36,088 bases of DNA from NCBI GenBank assembly GCA_030427595.1, contig JAUIBX010000012.1, positions 1 through 36,088 on the forward strand. The letters are read 5' to 3'. Positions 15,913 through 23,965 of the stretch are shown here, piece by piece. The notes below the pieces were generated by a model, which had not been told where the DNA came from, made no database searches, and worked only from the letters and a program-made list of their open reading frames with translations. This DNA is from Bacteriovoracia bacterium. Lineage in GTDB: Bacteria; Bdellovibrionota; Bacteriovoracia; Bacteriovoracales; Bacteriovoracaceae. Position numbers and translations under genes: made by a program. Every line of letters begins with the position of its first letter. Position 1 is the stretch's first letter.

Positions 15913-16800
15913 TTAGAGGCTGACCCCAAAGAGCTCAGGTAAAAGTTGTCCCTCAAGCTTTTGTGGTGTTGTTCCCACTTTTGCTGAAATTTTACCAAGC
16001 ACTTTTTCTTTTTCGATATTATCAACAGCAGCTTGCATGACCTCTTCAAGAGTTACCCCTGTGAGACTTTCGAGATCGTCCATGAGAACGGCCTGATCTT
16101 CGGGTGTAAGTTCACTCTTGCCATTGCCAAGCATATTCTCAACCTTATCTCCAAGAGTAACTAGAGACATTGCAGTTTCAAGTGATACGGAGTAGGCGTA
16201 ACTGACATTTGCAGCTTGTTGATAGAACTTCTTCTTTTCCGCTTCACCTGCCATAAGGTTTACATCAGTTGTTTCCATCTCATCTTCGTAAGCATAACCA
16301 GACTCACGTCCATAGAAGAAGCCATCCCCTGCGAGGTCTACGACTTCATAGTCATCACCAAACAAGTCGCCATCAAAGTAACCAGCGGCAATATCGTCGT
16401 TAACAATGTCACGAAACTCCCCTGCAGCGGAGTAATCATTGGCGTAATAATCATAGTAAACAATAGAGCGGATATACTGCAGGCTCACGGCCTTGTAGTT
16501 GGCTTCTTCAGCATCATAAATAACAAACCAGTCTTCTTGGCCTGCAATTGTAGAGCGTTCTGTTTCATCCGTATAAAGAATGATTTCGGATTCATCATAA
16601 ACAGGAGCACCATCAACATCATTGAGGGCATCAATAAAACGGTTGGCCGTGATCGTACTTGAAGTGTAAGCACCGTAAGTGGAGCCACCGCCTCCACCAC
16701 CTCCGCCGCCACCACAGCTGGATAGAAGGACCAAGGCCGATAGGCTCACAGTGAGTCCTAAATTTTTAACGATATTACGATTAGATTTTTTCTCAAACAT
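15913..16800 (-). CDS. Polyglycine lipoprotein, copy A
   Basis: A 295-residue lipoprotein of unknown function. The signal peptide ends in lipobox LSSC (VLLSSCGGGGG), and the mature protein begins with ten Gly in a row, a flexible tether. The first half is acidic and rich in Tyr and Asp (DVDGAPVYDESEIILYTDET, YFDGDLFGDDYEVVDL, FYGRESGYAYEDEMET); the second half is helical (VSLETAMSLVTLGDKVENML, LTGVTLEEVMQAAVDNI). AAGGAGAG lies directly before the ATG. It is a tandem paralogue of the gene at 16929-17786, with near-identical blocks. The Gly codons are mixed GGT/GGC/GGA, so this is not a simple slippage repeat. The protein is probably on the outer-membrane surface or periplasmic. No known domain is recognised. 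Confidence 0.85.
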   Translation of the reverse strand: MFEKKSNRNIVKNLGLTVSLSALVLLSSCGGGGGGGGGGSTYGAYTSSTITANRFIDALNDVDGAPVYDESEIILYTDETERSTIAGQEDWFVIYDAEEANYKAVSLQYIRSIVYYDYYANDYSAAGEFRDIVNDDIAAGYFDGDLFGDDYEVVDLAGDGFFYGRESGYAYEDEMETTDVNLMAGEAEKKKFYQQAANVSYAYSVSLETAMSLVTLGDKVENMLGNGKSELTPEDQAVLMDDLESLTGVTLEEVMQAAVDNIEKEKVLGKISAKVGTTPQKLEGQLLPELFGVSL

Positions 16801-16862
16801 CTCTCTCTCCTTACTTCGTGCTTGTGAGTACGTGATGAGAAAGTGGTGTGCAGACTTTGTGC

Positions 16863-16897
16863 CAAAAAAGAAAAGCCCCGCGTTATCCGCGGGGCTT
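16863..16897 (-). terminator. Strong terminator between the two polyglycine lipoprotein genes
   Basis: A 10-bp stem AAGCCCCGCG (16873-16882) with CGCGGGGCTT (16888-16897) and a 5-base loop. On the minus strand it is followed by TTCTTTTTTG. It ends the transcript of copy B, so copy A must have its own promoter in the 60 bases upstream of its ATG. TTGGCA at the left edge of that gap is a candidate -35, but its -10 is poor. Confidence 0.9.
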
Positions 16898-16928
16898 GAC
16901 TTGCATTAAAGCAGATTTTTTAAATTTC

Positions 16929-17786
16929 TTACTTAATTCCGAAAAGCTCAGGAAGAATTTTGTCTTCAAGCTTTTGAGAAGTAAGACCGCTGTCAGCATT
17001 CTTGTTAGCAATTTTCTTAAGAATTTCTTGCTTACCGTTAGCCTCGCTACCCGCAGCAATCACTTCCTCAAGAGTTACACCTGTGAGGTGCTCAAGGTCT
17101 TTGAGAAGAACTTCTTGATCAGCTTCAGTAAGTTCTTGCTGACCAGCACCTTTTTGAAGCATGTTTTCAACTTTTTCCCCTAGAGAAACAAGTGAAAGGG
17201 CCATTTCAGGTGATACTTGGTAGGCATATGAAATATTTGAAACTTTTTGAGCAAGCTTCTTCACTTGTTGTTCACCAGCAAGAAGGTTGACGTCCATTGT
17301 TTCCAATTCATCTTCGTAGGCGTAACCAGACTCACGTCCGTAGAAAGTTGAACCAATAAGATCTACGACCTCATAGTCATCGCCAAAAAGGTCGCCATCA
17401 AAGTAGCCGTAGAAACGGTCATCATCTTCGATATTTCTGAACTCTTCTGCTGTTTGATAAGAGCTTGAATAGTATGAGTAATAAGTGATAGCTCTAATAT
17501 ATTGAAGGCTTACGGCCTTGTATTGGTTGTATTCAGCATCCCAAATAACAAACCAGTCATCTTGTCCTGGCTGAGCCGAACGATAGGTCTCATCAGTGTA
17601 GAGGATGACCTCTGATTCATCGTAGTAAGGGGCACCATCAACGTCATTCAGAGCATTTACGAACTGCGTCGCTGAGATGTAAGGGGTGTTGTAATAGCCA
17701 TAAGTTACGCCACCGCCGCCGCCACAGCTTGAAAGAGCAGCAGTTGCTAGGAGGGACGCACCAATGAGAACATTTTTTAACTTCAT
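16929..17786 (-). CDS. Polyglycine lipoprotein, copy B
   Basis: A 285-residue paralogue of copy A with the same layout: lipobox LSSC, then five Gly, a Tyr/Asp-rich half (DVDGAPYYDESEVILYTDET, YFDGDLFGDDYEVVDL, FYGRESGYAYEDELET), and a helical end (LEHLTGVTLEEV, LPELFGIK). The ATG at 17786 is chosen over the frame's extension to 17843 because GAGGA lies just upstream and the signal peptide starts there. Compared with copy A the Gly run is half as long and the C-terminal third is more divergent. It is transcribed alone, since a strong terminator follows. Duplication with separate transcription suggests separate timing or partly different roles. The function is unknown. Confidence 0.85.
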   Translation of the reverse strand: MKLKNVLIGASLLATAALSSCGGGGGVTYGYYNTPYISATQFVNALNDVDGAPYYDESEVILYTDETYRSAQPGQDDWFVIWDAEYNQYKAVSLQYIRAITYYSYYSSSYQTAEEFRNIEDDDRFYGYFDGDLFGDDYEVVDLIGSTFYGRESGYAYEDELETMDVNLLAGEQQVKKLAQKVSNISYAYQVSPEMALSLVSLGEKVENMLQKGAGQQELTEADQEVLLKDLEHLTGVTLEEVIAAGSEANGKQEILKKIANKNADSGLTSQKLEDKILPELFGIK

Positions 17787-17840
17787 AGATTTCCTCGTCT
17801 GTTTTCTTGGTTTGTAGTTTAGGTTGGCGAAGTTATGGCA

Positions 17841-17854
17841 CATCTAAATAGATG
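17841..17854. promoter_or_regulatory. Palindrome CATCTA-AA-TAGATG in the copy B promoter region
   Basis: A perfect 6-bp inverted repeat around two bases, 55 bases upstream of the copy B ATG. On the minus strand it falls between TTGTGC and CATAAC, which would be weak -35 and -10 boxes about 17 bases apart. This could be an operator. I see no second copy upstream of the paralogue. Confidence 0.25.
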
Positions 17855-17930
17855 CACAAAGTCATCGTGAAATATTTCTAGGGGCAAATTGACTTTTAGG
17901 GCCAAGGTGACCCCGGCCAAACGGTGTAAA

Positions 17931-18626
17931 TCAGGTCGCCACGTGGCGCAGTCTTTGAAAAGGACGAAAGAAAACAGGTAGCTCTTCGGCATAGAAAACT
18001 GACTCAAGTTCAGCGCGGGCCTCAGGAAAAAACTCCTGGCATAGACCTTCTTTGAGGTGCTCAAGCTTGGCGTATCTTAAAGGCCATGGCCTATGAACAA
18101 CATCCCCACGCCACAACTGGTCGCCTTTTTGGGTAAACAGGCTATACCTCTCCACTAGCCAATCATGATAAGGGCCAGTCACCAGCGGAACTTGGGTGGT
18201 CTTGGCCTTGAGGGTACACGCCTCACCCCCATCAAAATGATAATCCATACCCTTTAAGCTCGCTCTCATGCTGCGAAAGCGATAGGGCAAGTGGAAGAAG
18301 TTGCGGGCCACCCATTCTCCTAATAAGTGATCAGTATCGAGAGTAAAAAAGTAAATCCCTCTGTGCTCGCCTACTTTGACATAGGTTCTCAAGTTGAGTT
18401 CCCAAAGAGAGGAAAACGGCAAGGTAGGACTCCAAGGAAAACGAATCCCCTCCATACGAAAAGGCACAACAGAAAGATAGGCGGCTCCTTCATAGATGTC
18501 TAGCTCTAAACCCGACGGCAGATTGCCTCTGATCGCACTAGGATCGACTCGATAATTAAGAAAGAGAATATGGCGCCAGACTTGGGATATCACCCATTTC
18601 TGATTTTGCGACTCGCTTCTTATCAT
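17931..18626 (-). CDS. DUF2071 (YqjF-like) family protein
   Basis: A 231-residue soluble protein. It shows the DUF2071 signature order: HILFLNYRVDPSAIRGNLPSGLELDIYEGAAYLSVVPFRM (split here into about residues 19-58), then LPFSSLWELNLRTYVKVGEHRGIYFFTLD, then the acidic and aromatic core, and HRPWPLRYAKLEHL near the end. The family has a beta-barrel acetoacetate-decarboxylase-like fold; its biochemical role is not known. No signal peptide. It is the last gene of the run that begins with the SleB-like gene, 20 bases after the lipoprotein gene. No terminator is obvious. Its link to the envelope genes before it is unclear and may be only positional. Confidence 0.82.
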   Translation of the reverse strand: MIRSESQNQKWVISQVWRHILFLNYRVDPSAIRGNLPSGLELDIYEGAAYLSVVPFRMEGIRFPWSPTLPFSSLWELNLRTYVKVGEHRGIYFFTLDTDHLLGEWVARNFFHLPYRFRSMRASLKGMDYHFDGGEACTLKAKTTQVPLVTGPYHDWLVERYSLFTQKGDQLWRGDVVHRPWPLRYAKLEHLKEGLCQEFFPEARAELESVFYAEELPVFFRPFQRLRHVAT

Positions 18627-18646
18627 GAAGCTACTTTAACAAAGAA

Positions 18647-19372
18647 TTAGGGACGACACTCCTCGCCCCTTTCAAAGAAAGGTAGACAAATATTCACCCC
18701 CTGAGAATGACCAACCCCATGAGTAAGAGTTTGCGGGCAAAAGCTTTTGTAACTGGAATCAAAGCGCTGATGATTATGATCTGTCACAAAGCCAAAGCAG
18801 GCAGACTTAAGGAATTCGCGATCAAAGTTGCGCTCAAGATCGTTAGCAAAACTTGCTCCGCCATAGTAATTGTCTAAAAGCCAAATACCGCTAACAACAC
18901 TCCAAAAGTCTAGTGGCATAGGTAAGATTGTTTGGCTCATCCCTTTGTAACCACCAGAGTGGGCAGCAAAAACAATTTCTTCAGCACCGCTTTCCTCCAT
19001 GAGCAAGAGGAGTTCCTCTTGAGATAAACCCAAATGAGCAGAGCCCACGACAAAGAGACTCGATTCAAGGGGAATCTCAGCTAAGGCGAGGTCTTCAAAG
19101 AGAAGGTCTTCGGCGGCCTTGGCCCAATCTCTTTGAGAAACTTGTTTGCGGCTGCCACCATAGCGATGGGCCATGGAGGGAGAAACCCAGCCTCTGAAAA
19201 AGATGATGAGGCGCTGAGAGTTTCTTTTAAGGAGACAGCCTTTTTCTATTAACTGACAATCAACGACTGCTCCCTCTTGAGAGGCCAGAACTCTACGATC
19301 TTTTTCGACTTTTTGATGACTACAGCCTAAGGCCATTCCTATAAGACAAATCGCTGCCAAAAACCTCAACAT
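18647..19372 (-). CDS. Exported lipoprotein-like protein with possible alpha/beta-hydrolase motif
   Basis: A 241-residue protein of unknown function. A short signal peptide ends in MALGC (Cys17), an imperfect lipobox because the usual Leu at -3 is Ala. The segment EEIVFAAHSGGYKGMSQ places a Ser (about 139) in a strand-turn-helix context like the nucleophile elbow of alpha/beta hydrolases, and QRLIIFFRGWVSPS earlier may be the first core strand with an oxyanion turn. A late His (LTHGVGHSQG) could complete a triad. Six or more Cys (residues near 39, 46, then SACFG, FCPQ, NICLP, EECRP) suggest disulfides. Its ATG overlaps the previous stop as TAATG. The hydrolase call is only a structural guess. 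Confidence 0.7.
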   Translation of the reverse strand: MLRFLAAICLIGMALGCSHQKVEKDRRVLASQEGAVVDCQLIEKGCLLKRNSQRLIIFFRGWVSPSMAHRYGGSRKQVSQRDWAKAAEDLLFEDLALAEIPLESSLFVVGSAHLGLSQEELLLLMEESGAEEIVFAAHSGGYKGMSQTILPMPLDFWSVVSGIWLLDNYYGGASFANDLERNFDREFLKSACFGFVTDHNHQRFDSSYKSFCPQTLTHGVGHSQGVNICLPFFERGEECRP

Positions 19373-19869
19373 TACTTTTTCTCCACGGCAGGAGTGAACC
19401 TCAAAGACTTTAAGAGTTTTCCTTTAAACATAATTTTCAATTGTTTATTCTCAACTTGATAAATAGGCTGCTTAAACCCTTTGGCCGGATTTTTGTCTTT
19501 TAAAATCTTCCAAGGGAAATCCCCTTCAAAGCGTTGTTCATTAAAGTTGTAAAGGGCACAGCGGTGCTCCTTTAAGATCACTTTGGTTCCAGATTCCCCA
19601 GCAAAGTAGACGACACAAAAGTAACCTGGAGCCTTAGGTATTTTTTCTACAGAAACCAAATGAGAAGAGGCGCCTGATACATTGAGCTTGATCACTTCGA
19701 GTTTCTTTTCCTTTTGAAAAAGAATCTTCTTAGCATCACGTTTCTTTATCAGATAGAAGTTGCGATCCGCCCTCTCGACAATCTTGAGTTGCTCCATAGA
19801 GAGGTTTGCCGCTATCACTTGAGAGCTGGCAAGAATCATCATAAGAGATAGTATTATTTGTGCTTTCAT
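19372..19869 (-). CDS. Small secreted protein, function unknown
   Basis: A 165-residue exported protein with a standard signal peptide (IILSLMMILASSQVIAA). The mature part is basic (many Lys) and looks like an all-beta domain (KLEVIKLNVSGASSHLVSVE, YFCVVYFAGESGTKVILKEH). Two Cys (YFCVV and HRCALY) could pair. I do not recognise it. It is second in a run of four tightly packed genes: eight bases after the SleB-like gene and one base of overlap with the next. The context points to an envelope role. Confidence 0.75.
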   Translation of the reverse strand: MKAQIILSLMMILASSQVIAANLSMEQLKIVERADRNFYLIKKRDAKKILFQKEKKLEVIKLNVSGASSHLVSVEKIPKAPGYFCVVYFAGESGTKVILKEHRCALYNFNEQRFEGDFPWKILKDKNPAKGFKQPIYQVENKQLKIMFKGKLLKSLRFTPAVEKK

Positions 19870-19877
19870 GCTCTTCC

Positions 19878-21467
19878 TTAAGGTAAATCTCTAAACTCAT
19901 GTCTGACGTTTCGACGCCAACCATCTCCACTCGCTTCTCCATACAAGTCATGATTAAAGTAGAAGACATGAGCGTCTGTTGGCTCAAGTCGACCTAACGT
20001 TTCATGTTGTCCACTAATTTGCAGCATTAAATTATCCCTGCGCCAAGCAGGACTTACAGCTGGCGTATGATAATGATAGATGCGATGAATGTCGGCATTG
20101 CCATTTCCCCCACGAATCTCAAATTCCTCCACTCCCTGATAAGCAAGAAAGGAATTGATGGCATCATCAAACTGGCCTGGTCTTTTATGACCAAACTTTT
20201 GGGTCCAATTCCCCCCCTCACCCTCGTTGTACATAGAGAACTGGAAACGATCGAGGGCCACATCAAGTAGATTGAAAGTCGAATTTTCGTTAACGTCACC
20301 AAAGCACGCTGAACGCTCAGCCAGGTCTGAAAAGCGATCGCGACAGTCTTGTAATTCATCTTCTACGCCATTTGCATTATCCCTTCTATTGGAAAGAACT
20401 TTTAAGACCATAATGCCTTCCATAGGGTTTTCTCGAGCATGATGGCCAGCTTCTCCATCCACGGTAAAGATGGCCGCCGCAAATTCTTGTTCATGATTGG
20501 GAAGATCAAAGAGCCTTCTAAAGACTAAGTCACGATCACTCGCTGAGGGCGGTTGAGAAACACCTTGAAGAATAAAATCTTGAATCCCTTCAATACAGGC
20601 CTGAAGATTATCCTGATTTATTTCAAGATCGGGATTTTCTTCACGCTCTTCGGCCGTCGCCCCCAGGGCTTCACAGCCCGGAGTCTCACGATTGGCGTTG
20701 GGGTCATTTTCTCGTCTGTTAATAAGTCCAGTGCCATCTCCTACTGCCGTTGTCCTACCTGTGGCAAAGAGCGCAGGATCGATTGAACCACCACCGTAAT
20801 AAGGCGCAGGGTCTCCTCCAGAGCGGGTTCCTCTTTCATAACGTTCTTCTGGTAAGGGTGGGTTTACCGGGGCTTGGGCCTGAGCGTAAGCGGCTTCTCT
20901 ATAAGTTTCCTCATTGGGATAACCCCCAAGAGGGTCACAATCTACATCGGCAATGACCCCACTGTTTCTAACATCTTCGATGGTAAAGGTCATCGCATTG
21001 ACGGCATTCTCACCAATAAACTGACGCAGTTGAGATTCAGTGAGAGCAAAAGTTCCTAGTGAGTACATATCTTGATCAAGGCCTGTTTCATCCGAACTTG
21101 GGGCAAAGAGTTCAATTTGATAGATACTCTCTGAACCAGTTTCACTTGCCGTAGCCACGAGGTCGCCAACAACGATTTTTCCATTTTGGTAGTGAGAAGC
21201 TGGAGGAGGTGCTCCCCCTTCTAAGGCCATAAGACCAGAAATATTTGAACGACCAATCATGAGTTCTTCGCCACTAAGTGGGCCTCTTATCCCTTGAGGT
21301 TCTTGAGACTCCTCTGGCGCTTCAGCTTCGGGAGCCTCTTCCGTTGTAGGAAGAACTGGTGCTGGTAGCGCTTGGTTGCGAGGGTCATTGGGATCACGAG
21401 GATCCTGCGCTTGCAGGTTTCCTAAAAGACTAAAAACAACAATCCCATAAAGAACTTTCGTTTTCAC
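19878..21467 (-). CDS. Secreted protein with SleB-like cell-wall hydrolase domain (candidate)
   Basis: A 529-residue exported protein. I chose GTG 21467 because AGGTG lies six bases upstream; a GTG three codons earlier (21476) has no ribosome-binding site. After the signal peptide (VLYGIVVFSLLGNLQAQ) comes a Pro/Glu-rich stretch with PQGIRGPLSGEE. The C-terminal 200 residues resemble the SleB/CwlJ hydrolase family: FAAAIFTVDGEAGHHAREN with a likely catalytic Glu (about 342), MVLKVLSNRRDN as the family's V-x-NR helix, LDRFQFSMYNEG for the FS turn, and AHVFYFNHD near the end. Members cleave peptidoglycan. The match is by eye and needs a profile search. It heads a four-gene operon and is divergent from the acidic 728-residue gene, which shares the PQGI motif. 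Confidence 0.75.
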   Translation of the reverse strand: MKTKVLYGIVVFSLLGNLQAQDPRDPNDPRNQALPAPVLPTTEEAPEAEAPEESQEPQGIRGPLSGEELMIGRSNISGLMALEGGAPPPASHYQNGKIVVGDLVATASETGSESIYQIELFAPSSDETGLDQDMYSLGTFALTESQLRQFIGENAVNAMTFTIEDVRNSGVIADVDCDPLGGYPNEETYREAAYAQAQAPVNPPLPEERYERGTRSGGDPAPYYGGGSIDPALFATGRTTAVGDGTGLINRRENDPNANRETPGCEALGATAEEREENPDLEINQDNLQACIEGIQDFILQGVSQPPSASDRDLVFRRLFDLPNHEQEFAAAIFTVDGEAGHHARENPMEGIMVLKVLSNRRDNANGVEDELQDCRDRFSDLAERSACFGDVNENSTFNLLDVALDRFQFSMYNEGEGGNWTQKFGHKRPGQFDDAINSFLAYQGVEEFEIRGGNGNADIHRIYHYHTPAVSPAWRRDNLMLQISGQHETLGRLEPTDAHVFYFNHDLYGEASGDGWRRNVRHEFRDLP

Positions 21468-21775
21468 AGCTTTCACCTAATGAACGAGGAAGAAAAACAC
21501 ATCAACTTCACTTCATTATCGGTAAAGACCCACTTTCAATGAAATTTTTGGGGAAATGAAAGGCTCATGAGGACATAAGTAGCAGAATTTAATGGGCTTA
21601 AAAGTCCTAATACCCTTCAAGCTCTTAGCCTCATATTTAGGTCACCTTCTGGGTTTTCAAGGATATGCCACAATAAAAGGGCACCCTAGCCTCTTGCAAA
21701 GCCCTGATTTTCTTAAGGTTTCTTCGAAATATTATACTCATCTTATAAGTTGATTATGTCGATAAGTTGTTAGTT
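21468..21775. promoter_or_regulatory. 308-base divergent intergenic region
   Basis: It separates the SleB-like operon from the acidic exported protein and should hold both promoters. On the plus strand TATACT (21733-21738) is a good -10 about 38 bases before the ATG, but no good -35 is placed for it. On the minus strand GATAAT (21520-21515) is a candidate -10, also without a clear -35. I find no ORF or strong hairpin in the middle. Confidence 0.4.
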
Positions 21776-23962
21776 ATGAAGTTGTTGTTGATCGTCACCC
21801 TATTCGCCCTTTCCCTTGGCCCCCTTGCCAAAGATCCTCCGCCCACTACCCAGGGGGCGCCTGCTGATGGCCAACCTCAAGTTTCCGGACCACAAGGCAT
21901 AGGAGAAGCCCCTCTCGATACATGTGACTGTCCTGAGATTGAGGCACTTTCCACTGACGTGCGTGCCATTTTAGAAGAGGCCTATCGCAATCAAGGAGAG
22001 GTTCCTCCCTTTTCCTTTGATGAGTTTACTGTCACTCTTGCCATTCAATTGATGAGTGAAGCCCAAGAAGATTGCTTGGGAGTCTTGTCAGGTTCTGGCG
22101 CAAGGGCCCAGCTTGAAGAGTGGGATGCCCTCGCTCAGGCCCTCCCTCAAGCCCAGCTTTTTGATAATAATGGTGTAGCTTTGCCAGGCAGTCACGTCTC
22201 TCTTTTTCGAGAAGCGACAACTGAAGGTCGCACCATGATTTACCACGCCACCATCAATGGGGAGAGGCGTGCCTTTATTTTAAGAAGGGATGAAAATGCC
22301 CAGGTCACTGTTGAGATGCTTTACTTACAAACTCCATTAGAAGAGCTTGACCTTAATGGTGAAGACCCAAATGCTCCTTTTACGCCACCGCCTTTTGATC
22401 CCCTCCTTCAGGTTCAAACAGGACCCCAAGGTATTCAAATGGAAAGAGGTGTTGTTACCGATGATGGCCACCTCTTACGTTTTCGGGCCGTAGCACATGA
22501 AATGCCTGGTTACCATCCTTCACAGGATAGCTACCAATTTAGTGCGGGTACGACTCTAACCTATGGACTTGATGGGCCGGCCTCTATTCCTCAAGGCCCA
22601 GGCATGCCTTCCAATCCGACAGGAAGAGAACTAGAGCTTGAGGCCAATGTCGGTCAACACCGCCATGCTGACGGTACCCTCCTCAATGAAACTTATGACG
22701 CCTCCTTTACTTATAGAGACCCAGATAGAGAACTGAGTTTTGGAGTTACAGGTGATGAGCGCCAAGGGGATCGCTACAATCTTTCCTTTGGCAATGCAGG
22801 TCCAGGTGGTCAAGGTATCCAACAGGTCGTCCAACAGGGGACAGTCACAAGGCCAGATCTTTTTCGCCTAGATGAAGATGAGCTTAGCTTTGGAGAACTC
22901 CCTACAGGTGTTTTCGGTCAAGAAAACCCCTTTGCTTCACCAGTGGCGGGCCTTCCAGAGTGCTCCGAAGAAAATACAGAAGAAATTGAAGGTGTTGATT
23001 GTGAAGAAACTTCTCCCTGGTCTTATCACCTTGAGGCTTCAGGGTCCATGGGCTCTGAGCTTGACCGCTACAGTTTTGGGGTTGCCCATGAAACTGAAGA
23101 GCGCACCAGCTTCTTAGTGGGAGACGCTGACCTCACCATGGAGCGCTACAATTTAAGAGGCGGCACGGCCACTGATGACACTCGCCTCTCTTTTAACCTC
23201 GATCAAAACCCCTACGCTGGTTTAGATGGCTCCGTTTTCCTAGAAAGGGACCATGAGACAGAGGAAGGCGATCAGCAGAACCTGACCTTTGGTCTTACTC
23301 GCGATGAAGATTTTCGAGGGGATGTCGTCCATGGTGCCAGTTTTGATTTCACAGAAAGATCAGCGGTAGAGGAAACTGACCTTGGAAATGGTTTTACTCT
23401 TTCAACTGAAGAGAGGCGCCAATATGGTATTGAAGCAACTGAGGATGGAGAAGTCACCTTGGGTGCTAGTACCTTTTATGGTGAAACTTACCACCTTGAT
23501 GTTCAAGGCCGTGGTCCTGCAGAGGTTGCAAGTTACAGCAATCAAACCTTAGCGACAGTCACCTTTAATAGAGAGGGAGATTACTCTGCCTTGGCCATGC
23601 TTGGTGAAGCAGAGATGGATCCATTTGGTGTGCGATCTTGGGAAATAGGGCTGATGCACACTGAAGAAGGTGATGGCAGGGCCACTCAGGGGCGTTTGAG
23701 AATCACAGACTCCGAGGGTGTCTTTGAGACCCCTTGCCAGGTCGTTGATTTAGAGGACCTCTACGTTCAAGAAGGTGGTCAAACTTTCAGATGTCGACTA
23801 AGAATTTCCGATGAAGAAGGTAGGCGCAGGGTTGAAATGGGCTTTAATGCCCAAAGACAACTTGGAGATCGAGGTCAGCTCAATCGAGAGGTTCTCTTCG
23901 TTATCAATCCCGATGGCACAACTGCGACCCGTGCAAGGTTAGGAGCTGAAATTCAATTTTAA
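21776..23962 (+). CDS. 728-residue acidic, beta-rich exported protein (possible outer-membrane protein)
   Basis: Unknown family. The ATG at 21776 gives a good signal peptide (LLLIVTLFALSLGPLAK); no clear ribosome-binding site is seen. An N-terminal region with SGPQGIGEAP and a Cys cluster (DTCDCPE) is followed by about 500 residues of repeated strand-turn units, such as DRYNLSFGNAG, LDRYSFGVAHETEERTSFLVG, ERYNLRGGT and NLTFGLTRDEDFRGDVVHG. The strands alternate hydrophobic and polar residues with acidic turns, and the protein ends LGAEIQF with a C-terminal Phe, as many outer-membrane barrels do. It is very rich in Asp, Glu and Gly. It ends three bases before a convergent stop. Alternatives are a surface adhesin or a beta-helix. 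Divergent from the putative wall hydrolase, with which it shares the PQGI motif. Confidence 0.75.
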   Translation: MKLLLIVTLFALSLGPLAKDPPPTTQGAPADGQPQVSGPQGIGEAPLDTCDCPEIEALSTDVRAILEEAYRNQGEVPPFSFDEFTVTLAIQLMSEAQEDCLGVLSGSGARAQLEEWDALAQALPQAQLFDNNGVALPGSHVSLFREATTEGRTMIYHATINGERRAFILRRDENAQVTVEMLYLQTPLEELDLNGEDPNAPFTPPPFDPLLQVQTGPQGIQMERGVVTDDGHLLRFRAVAHEMPGYHPSQDSYQFSAGTTLTYGLDGPASIPQGPGMPSNPTGRELELEANVGQHRHADGTLLNETYDASFTYRDPDRELSFGVTGDERQGDRYNLSFGNAGPGGQGIQQVVQQGTVTRPDLFRLDEDELSFGELPTGVFGQENPFASPVAGLPECSEENTEEIEGVDCEETSPWSYHLEASGSMGSELDRYSFGVAHETEERTSFLVGDADLTMERYNLRGGTATDDTRLSFNLDQNPYAGLDGSVFLERDHETEEGDQQNLTFGLTRDEDFRGDVVHGASFDFTERSAVEETDLGNGFTLSTEERRQYGIEATEDGEVTLGASTFYGETYHLDVQGRGPAEVASYSNQTLATVTFNREGDYSALAMLGEAEMDPFGVRSWEIGLMHTEEGDGRATQGRLRITDSEGVFETPCQVVDLEDLYVQEGGQTFRCRLRISDEEGRRRVEMGFNAQRQLGDRGQLNREVLFVINPDGTTATRARLGAEIQF

Positions 23963-23965
23963 GAG

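Noticed and set aside
16679-16720. Polyglycine codon run as a phase-variable repeat
   Set aside because: The codons are mixed GGT, GGC and GGA, with no single repeat unit longer than a few bases, so slippage-based switching is unlikely.
17937-17948. 12-base perfect palindrome CGCCACGTGGCG
   Set aside because: It lies in the last codons of the DUF2071 gene and has no promoter context; probably chance.
21515-21523. ACCGATAA on the minus strand as a sigma-28 -10 element
   Set aside because: It matches the -10 well, but there is no TAAAGTTT-like -35 at the proper 11-base distance.
21679-21697. GGGCAC...TTGCA as a sigma-54 promoter
   Set aside because: The spacing between the two elements is nine bases in place of five.
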